This document shows positions 17,212 to 20,627 of a stretch of 20,627 bases of DNA, piece by piece. The stretch lies in IMG/VR virus record IMGVR_UViG_3300005436_000274, positions 1 through 20,627 of that record. One strand, 5' to 3'. The DNA is from a virus. The position numbers and the translations under genes are program-made. Below the pieces are notes generated by a model that did not search any database, was not told where the DNA came from, and saw only the letters and a list, made by a program, of their open reading frames with translations. Position 1 is the stretch's first letter; every line of letters starts with the position of its first letter.

Positions 17212-17700
17212 TTACAGTGACGGACCCTTACGACGCCGCTTCGGAATACCCGGAGGCCAATAGATCAACGTGTAACCCGTTGCCAGGATTGAGGAAATCT
17301 CGATATCAAAGTCGCGCAGTTTGAATCGTGCCCGAGAGAGCACATTCCGTAACGGGCGCATTTCGTAGTCCCACACGCCGGCGTAGAGAGCTTCCTCTAA
17401 TCGCAGTCGGTGCCGAGCGATATTCTCCTCTGACATGTTGTTATCGCTAAAACTGGCGAGTAACTCTTCGTACGGACAGTAGTGCGGATACGATGTGATC
17501 AGCGGGTAGAGCGCACTCATCTCGCTCGCACCGAACTGTTGCTCAACTAGCAGCGTTGCGTGTCCGACGGTGGAACTGCTCGCTAGCAGACTAACCGTCC
17601 CAAGCCGAGTGTTTACTGCGAGCGTCCAATCAGTTGTCGGAAAGAGACCCGCCATCTCGAAGTGTTGGATATCCTCCCCTAAAGATACATTATGTTGCAT
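17212..17700 (-). CDS. OmpR/PhoB-type winged-helix protein (no receiver domain)
   Basis: 162 residues. ATG 17700 has a near-perfect SD (AAGGAGGT, 7 bases before the ATG); the longer frame would translate a tandem repeat as KTL units. Residues 1-55 are a beta-rich N-terminal part. Residues 57-148 follow the winged-helix pattern of response-regulator DNA-binding domains: 'MSALYPLITSYPHYCPYEELL', then 'LRNVLSRARFKLRDFDIEI', then 'ILATGYTLIYW' (the C-terminal beta hairpin 'G.GY.L'). The C-terminus is very basic (PKRRRKGP). Seven 9-bp repeats lie directly upstream, so autoregulation is plausible. Confidence 0.72.
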   Translation of the reverse strand: MQHNVSLGEDIQHFEMAGLFPTTDWTLAVNTRLGTVSLLASSSTVGHATLLVEQQFGASEMSALYPLITSYPHYCPYEELLASFSDNNMSEENIARHRLRLEEALYAGVWDYEMRPLRNVLSRARFKLRDFDIEISSILATGYTLIYWPPGIPKRRRKGPSL

Positions 17701-17727
17701 TGTAGTTACCTCCTTACAAGCAAAAGA

Positions 17728-17752
17728 GCTAGGACGACGTAATCGTCCTAGC
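17728..17752 (-). terminator. Leader hairpin before the winged-helix gene
   Basis: GCTAGGACGA (17728-17737) pairs with TCGTCCTAGC (17743-17752), 5-base loop. On the minus strand TCTTTTGC follows, then the SD. It directly abuts the tandem repeat. Confidence 0.65.
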
Positions 17753-17815
17753 GTCTTAAGTGTCTTAAGTGTCTTAAGTGTCTTAAGTGTCTTAAGTGTC
17801 TTAAGTGTCTTAAGT
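17753..17815 (-). repeat. Seven perfect 9-bp tandem repeats (ACTTAAGAC)
   Basis: The unit GTCTTAAGT (plus strand) occurs seven times without a mismatch. Each contains the palindrome CTTAAG. The first repeat begins at the discriminator base of tRNA-Leu(TAG) and the last ends at the leader hairpin of the winged-helix gene. The 9-bp spacing is close to one DNA turn, as in operators of OmpR-type proteins. Confidence 0.9.
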
Positions 17816-17888
17816 GTCGACGGAGAGACTCGAACTCTCAACGACTAGACTCTAAATCTAGCACCTCTGCCAATTGGGTTACGTCGAC
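17815..17888 (-). tRNA. tRNA-Leu(TAG), class I body
   Basis: 74 nt. Acceptor GTCGACG/CGTCGAC, A73, D arm ACCC-AATTGGCAGA-GGT, anticodon stem CTAGA/TCTAG with loop TTTAGAG, 5-nt variable loop TCGTT, T arm GAGAG-TTCGAGT-CTCTC. Confidence 0.88.
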
Positions 17889-17892
17889 TCGA

Positions 17893-17963
17893 AGGAGACC
17901 TATGCAGGACTCGAACCTACTTACTATTGAGAGTATGAATCTCAACGTCCACCCGTAGTCTCC
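17893..17963 (-). tRNA. tRNA-like gene with CAT loop and no D arm
   Basis: 71 nt. Acceptor GGAGACT/GGTCTCC, anticodon stem TTGAGA/TCTCAA with loop TTCATAC (CAT), T arm GTAGG-TTCGAGT-CCTGC. Only about 12 nt stand in place of the D arm, and three extra bases (ATA) separate T stem and acceptor. Confidence 0.5.
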
Positions 17964-18017
17964 TCCTAACCTGGCTGCGCCAGACAACAGCGGTGGCGTG
18001 CAATGAGCAAGCGCCGG

Positions 18018-18081
18018 TGGCGATACAGGTATCGAAACCTGCACACTTGAGCGTGAAAACACAAGTGGTACCCACTCGCCA
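18018..18081 (-). tRNA. 64-nt tRNA-like gene without D arm
   Basis: Acceptor TGGCGA/TCGCCA (6 bp), a long middle stem CACTTG/CAAGTG with a 12-nt loop containing GTG-TTTT-CAC, and a T-arm-like GCAGG-TTTCGATA-CCTGT with an 8-nt loop. No D arm, and the anticodon cannot be assigned. Confidence 0.4.
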
Positions 18082-18115
18082 GCATTGGTATAGTGAAGGC
18101 GACACCTCACCAACC

Positions 18116-18144
18116 CGTATGGCGGACTCTGGAGCGACCATACG
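18116..18144 (-). repeat. Spacer hairpin next to tRNA-Pro
   Basis: CGTATGG (18116-18122) pairs with CCATACG (18138-18144), 4 bases from the tRNA-Pro 3' end. A second pair (TTGGT/ACCAA) lies to its left. Confidence 0.6.
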
Positions 18145-18148
18145 TTAA

Positions 18149-18222
18149 TCTAGGTGACAGGATTCGAACCTGTGTGATCCTGGTCCCAAACCAGGCGCGA
18201 TAGGCCTCTACGCGACACCTAG
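18149..18222 (-). tRNA. tRNA-Pro(TGG)
   Basis: 74 nt. Acceptor CTAGGTG/CACCTAG, A73, anticodon stem CCTGG/CCAGG with loop TTTGGGA, T arm ACAGG-TTCGAAT-CCTGT. Confidence 0.93.
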
Positions 18223-18288
18223 TTGCAAGAGCACGCAGACACGCACTCTTCGCTATTCGGTTACAAGAATCTTTCAACTCTTATAATT

Positions 18289-18318
18289 ATTATAAGATAA
18301 AAGATTTGGTGAAATCAA
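18289..18318 (-). promoter_or_regulatory. Sigma70-type promoter for tRNA-Pro/Leu(TAG)/winged-helix unit
   Basis: -35 TTGATT (18318-18313), 18-bp spacer, -10 TATAAT (18294-18289), in the AT-rich inverted repeat TTATAATTATTATAA. Same spacer sequence as the promoter at 15554-15583. Confidence 0.85.
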
Positions 18319-18335
18319 TTGGACCTTGATCGGAA

Positions 18336-18408
18336 TGCCACCAGTAGGATTTGAACCTACAACACCGAGTGCTTCACGCTCGCGCTCTGCCTATTGAGCT
18401 ATAGTGGC
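18336..18408 (-). tRNA. tRNA-Phe(GAA)
   Basis: 73 nt. Acceptor GCCACTA/TGGTGGC, A73, D stem GCTC/GAGC, anticodon stem CGAG/CTCG plus one C-A mismatch, loop GTGAAGC, T arm GTAGG-TTCAAAT-CCTAC. Confidence 0.9.
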
Positions 18409-18482
18409 TTGGCATGGAGATACTGATCCCGAATCGTATCTCCACCGGTGGCTGCGTACAGAAAGTTTCAGCTCCTTATATT

Positions 18483-18511
18483 ATTATAAGGTAGAAAACT
18501 CGGCAAATCAA
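18483..18511 (-). promoter_or_regulatory. Sigma70-type promoter for tRNA-Phe
   Basis: -35 TTGATT (18511-18506), 17-bp spacer, -10 TATAAT (18488-18483), inside the inverted repeat CCTTATA..TATAAGG, 3 bases after the thyX stop. Confidence 0.85.
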
Positions 18512-18514
18512 GGC

Positions 18515-19426
18515 CTAAACCTTTGCGAAAGCCGTCTCGACCGCCTGTGTACCATCTCCTAGCTCGACGATCTTGTAGTCAGAGAACAACAACGGCTCAG
18601 CATAGTACAAGCACAGGAAGATGCGAAACGCTACCTCACGGATCTCAACCTCCGCATGCGCACTAGCACGAGACTCAATAATGTGTCTCCAAGCGCGGAC
18701 GTTGCCAGTTGCAACTATCGGAGACTCAGTCTCGTTTGGCAAGATCGATCGCGCGGCTTGCTGTACCTTCTTACGCAAGTCCGTTCGGTCGACAGCGCTC
18801 AGTAGCATATCTCCTTCCTGTTGCAATTGCAGCATCACTTCGCTAATGGCTTTATGCTCTTGCGCAATACGATCGATGCGATCACAGAAAAGCATATGTA
18901 GTTTCGGATGACTAATATACTCTGGTCGCTCTACGAAGCGCAATACACTACCCGCGACGTAGCGTTGTGACTGCTGAGAGAACGCCATTCCCGCTCGATG
19001 CCGCACTAACTCGTGCGTAACCGACCTAGAAAGCCCATACAGCAACAGACTAAAGTTCGCGTGCTCTAACACAGAGCCGTGGCCACTGTCTTTGATATTA
19101 TCGAGATACGCACTAGCCTGTGCATTTGTCGTTCGGCGTCGACCAAAGCTCATATAGCACAGTTGACCTGCCGCCTTGCAGATCTGCGCTGCGCCAGATA
19201 GTAACGTCGGGTCTTGCAAGTACTCATCATATCGGAGACTCGGTGAGTAGTTGCTCAGAAAGTGATCGACACCTAGTATGTTCGTGCTTGGTACAGACAG
19301 CACGACAACACCGGGCTCAACTAGGTACGGCGTACCATAAGCTGTTGCAAACGCCTCAGCCTCGATACTAGGAAAGCCTCCATTCGTACTGCCACCGAGT
19401 AGCTCGAACCTTTCGTTAATGTCCAC
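18515..19426 (-). CDS. thyX: Flavin-dependent thymidylate synthase
   Basis: 303 residues from GTG 19426, which has GAGGAGGT 4 bases upstream; the TTG at 19456 would include this SD as coding. ThyX makes dTMP from dUMP using FAD, NADPH and methylene-tetrahydrofolate. Motifs: 'GHGSVLEH' (115-122), 'SVTHELVRHR' ending at the RHR signature (142-144), then eight residues and 'SQRY' (153-156), 'LPNETES' (230-236), and the substrate-binding 'NVRAWRHIIESR...EIREVA'. The RHR-X8-S spacing is one residue longer than the common X7 form. The first 65 residues extend the usual N-terminus. It is 10 bases downstream of the lipoprotein gene. Confidence 0.95.
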   Translation of the reverse strand: MDINERFELLGGSTNGGFPSIEAEAFATAYGTPYLVEPGVVVLSVPSTNILGVDHFLSNYSPSLRYDEYLQDPTLLSGAAQICKAAGQLCYMSFGRRRTTNAQASAYLDNIKDSGHGSVLEHANFSLLLYGLSRSVTHELVRHRAGMAFSQQSQRYVAGSVLRFVERPEYISHPKLHMLFCDRIDRIAQEHKAISEVMLQLQQEGDMLLSAVDRTDLRKKVQQAARSILPNETESPIVATGNVRAWRHIIESRASAHAEVEIREVAFRIFLCLYYAEPLLFSDYKIVELGDGTQAVETAFAKV

Positions 19427-19436
19427 GAATACCTCC

Positions 19437-20528
19437 TCATGAATATCGTGTAGCAATCGTTGCGACAGCGACGCTACCCTTTAGATCGAACGCTCCGGTA
19501 TCTTGCCATCCCCACAAGAAGACGCCAGCCACGTGCGTGTCCGCTCGCAACTCCGCAATTGCGACATCGAACAGCCACGACTGCTCTTGTGGATCTTTAC
19601 GCCCACTATTACTAGACTGCCAAGTAGCGTATCCCGCGAACTCATCGTCACGAAAGCCCATCTCACCGATAATGATCTCCCGACCGAGTTGCCGGGATAG
19701 ACTGTCTAACTGAGGTTTGACGATTGCCAACCACTGAGAGGTGATATCCGCCATTGACAGCTTACGCTTATAGCTCGTTAACGGCCAATATGCATCTACA
19801 CCGATAGTCGTCAGCGACTTGTTACGCATCCAATCCTGCAAGACTACGCCAGAGGCCGACCAATTCATATCGTAAACCAACTGTCGACTGTAGACGTGCG
19901 AGACCGCAGAGATCAGTTGATTCCACAAGTTCGGGCTTGCGAACGTTTGTAGCCATTGCTCCTCTACTCCGAAGGCTAACTGATCTACCATAGAGACTTC
20001 CGCCGCCTGCGTATACGGTGCAATCGCCTTCCAGTAGTTTGCAAACCACGCCATCTCATCGAGCAGATTCGAAAACCGAATCGATCCAGCCCAACCACCG
20101 GGTTGCTTAACGGACATCAAGAACGTAACGAAGACTTTCAGGCCGAGACTGTGCGCGTACTCAACGCCTGCGGTCAGTGCAGCCGGCGTTGGAGCATTGG
20201 ATTCCGCCTGCATACTAGTCGAAGAGTTCGACATCTGTGTAAACAGCACTGGCATCTCGATCCAACACGAGTTCGTTTGAGCCTTTAGGGTCGCAACCTC
20301 AGAGCGCCACACGGTATCATTCGCTCCGTAACCTGAAGAGTTCCACTGCGGATACGCAATACCCGTCTCCCAAGGTATCGTACAGAACGTTGGCTGTGGA
20401 GAAATGGTTACGGAACGCGTCACCGGTGGCGACGGTACGGGCATGACCTGTATAGGCTTTCCACAGCCGACGGCAACAACCACAAGTACTAGCAACAACC
20501 ACAAGCCTCTACTTCCAGTTTGTGACAA
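19437..20528 (-). CDS. GH113-like glycoside hydrolase lipoprotein
   Basis: 363 residues from TTG 20528, chosen because AGGAGG stands 6 bases before it and it gives a textbook lipoprotein signal: short basic start, 'LWLLLVLVVVAVGC', lipobox Cys at residue 22. The alternative ATG 20594 adds 22 residues and has no SD. After a Pro-rich linker, a TIM-barrel domain follows the plan of GH113 (beta-mannanase-like) enzymes: 'GIAYPQWN', 'TNSCWIEMPVLFTQ', 'VFVTFLMSV', 'QLAFGVEEQW' with acid/base E189/E190, 'IGVDAYWP', 'IIIGEMGF' with nucleophile E289, and 'GVFLWGWQDTG'. It would be exported by the host and anchored in the membrane. The substrate is unknown. Confidence 0.75.
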   Translation of the reverse strand: MSQTGSRGLWLLLVLVVVAVGCGKPIQVMPVPSPPVTRSVTISPQPTFCTIPWETGIAYPQWNSSGYGANDTVWRSEVATLKAQTNSCWIEMPVLFTQMSNSSTSMQAESNAPTPAALTAGVEYAHSLGLKVFVTFLMSVKQPGGWAGSIRFSNLLDEMAWFANYWKAIAPYTQAAEVSMVDQLAFGVEEQWLQTFASPNLWNQLISAVSHVYSRQLVYDMNWSASGVVLQDWMRNKSLTTIGVDAYWPLTSYKRKLSMADITSQWLAIVKPQLDSLSRQLGREIIIGEMGFRDDEFAGYATWQSSNSGRKDPQEQSWLFDVAIAELRADTHVAGVFLWGWQDTGAFDLKGSVAVATIATRYS

Positions 20529-20543
20529 AGACCTCCTCCTCTC

Positions 20544-20559
20544 GAGGAACAAGTTCCTC
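20544..20559 (-). repeat. Small hairpin upstream of the lipoprotein SD
   Basis: GAGGAA and TTCCTC pair over a CAAG loop, a few bases before the AGGAGG SD of the lipoprotein gene on the minus strand. This repeats the hairpin-then-SD arrangement seen before other genes. Confidence 0.5.
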
Positions 20560-20627
20560 TTTAACACTAAATTCTTCGGTAGTTTGGAATCCATAGTGAC
20601 GAATCATCGAACCGATCAGTCCCAACA

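Noticed and set aside
17753-17815. CRISPR array
   Set aside because: The repeats are only 9 bp and directly adjacent, with no spacers and no cas genes.
17701-17841. Long ORF extending the winged-helix gene through the tandem repeat (KTL repeats)
   Set aside because: A strong SD directly precedes ATG 17700. The extension covers the repeat, a hairpin and part of tRNA-Leu(TAG).

Overview
The window is a stretch of a large, tRNA-rich tailed-phage (or prophage) genome in which essentially everything is read from the minus strand. The evidence for a phage is a complete large terminase, a complete HK97/SPP1-type portal protein, small beta-rich virion proteins, many tiny orphan genes with strong Shine-Dalgarno (SD) sites, a phage-type flavin-dependent thymidylate synthase (ThyX) and more than 30 tRNA or tRNA-like genes. 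Several proteins (a short one-pass membrane protein with an FG-GAP-like tail, a 'DTFTRAN' lectin-like domain, a GH113-like lipoprotein, winged-helix proteins) resemble, from memory, proteins of Ktedonobacteria/Chloroflexota. That host is an inference only. No integrase or attachment site is visible.

Layout, following minus-strand transcription from right to left. 20528-18515: a GH113-like lipoprotein and thyX. 18511-17212: two consensus promoters serve tRNA-Phe, tRNA-Pro, two odd tRNA-like RNAs, tRNA-Leu(TAG), a 7 x 9-bp tandem repeat and a winged-helix regulator. 17201-15580: another promoter, a membrane protein and two small genes. 15583-12120: a promoter and a dense 3.4-kb tRNA array interrupted by one small winged-helix gene (14310-14540). 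12009-8799: a conserved phage protein (11275-12009) and a mosaic of tiny genes and tRNAs. 8473-6280: a promoter, tRNAs, five small genes and a 378-nt structured non-coding region. 6261-5476: two small genes, one a divergent macro domain. 5456-5271: a promoter, a short leader and a 23-bp terminator-like hairpin. 5247-1: terminase, three virion proteins, portal, a small protein and the start of one more gene.

The tRNA region is the remarkable part. (i) Most spacers between consecutive tRNAs are filled by hairpins whose arms end within a few bases of the mature tRNA ends. Stem sequences differ from spacer to spacer but the pairing is kept. (ii) Five otherwise normal tRNAs have C at position 33 instead of the near-invariant U33. 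(iii) All four leucine-anticodon tRNAs have short (class I) variable loops. (iv) Several tRNA-like genes lack a D arm or an anticodon arm. (v) At 12268-12356 a 3' half precedes a 5' half with a perfect 7-bp acceptor match, the layout of a circularly permuted tRNA gene. (vi) A clear initiator tRNA-fMet is encoded.

Eight near-identical sigma70-type promoters (TTGATT or close variants, 17-18 bp, TATAAT embedded in an AT-rich inverted repeat) drive these units. Several genes are preceded by a hairpin plus U-rich tract between promoter or tRNA and SD, suggesting attenuation or mRNA-end stabilisation. All assignments come from reading the sequence. No database search or folding program was run.
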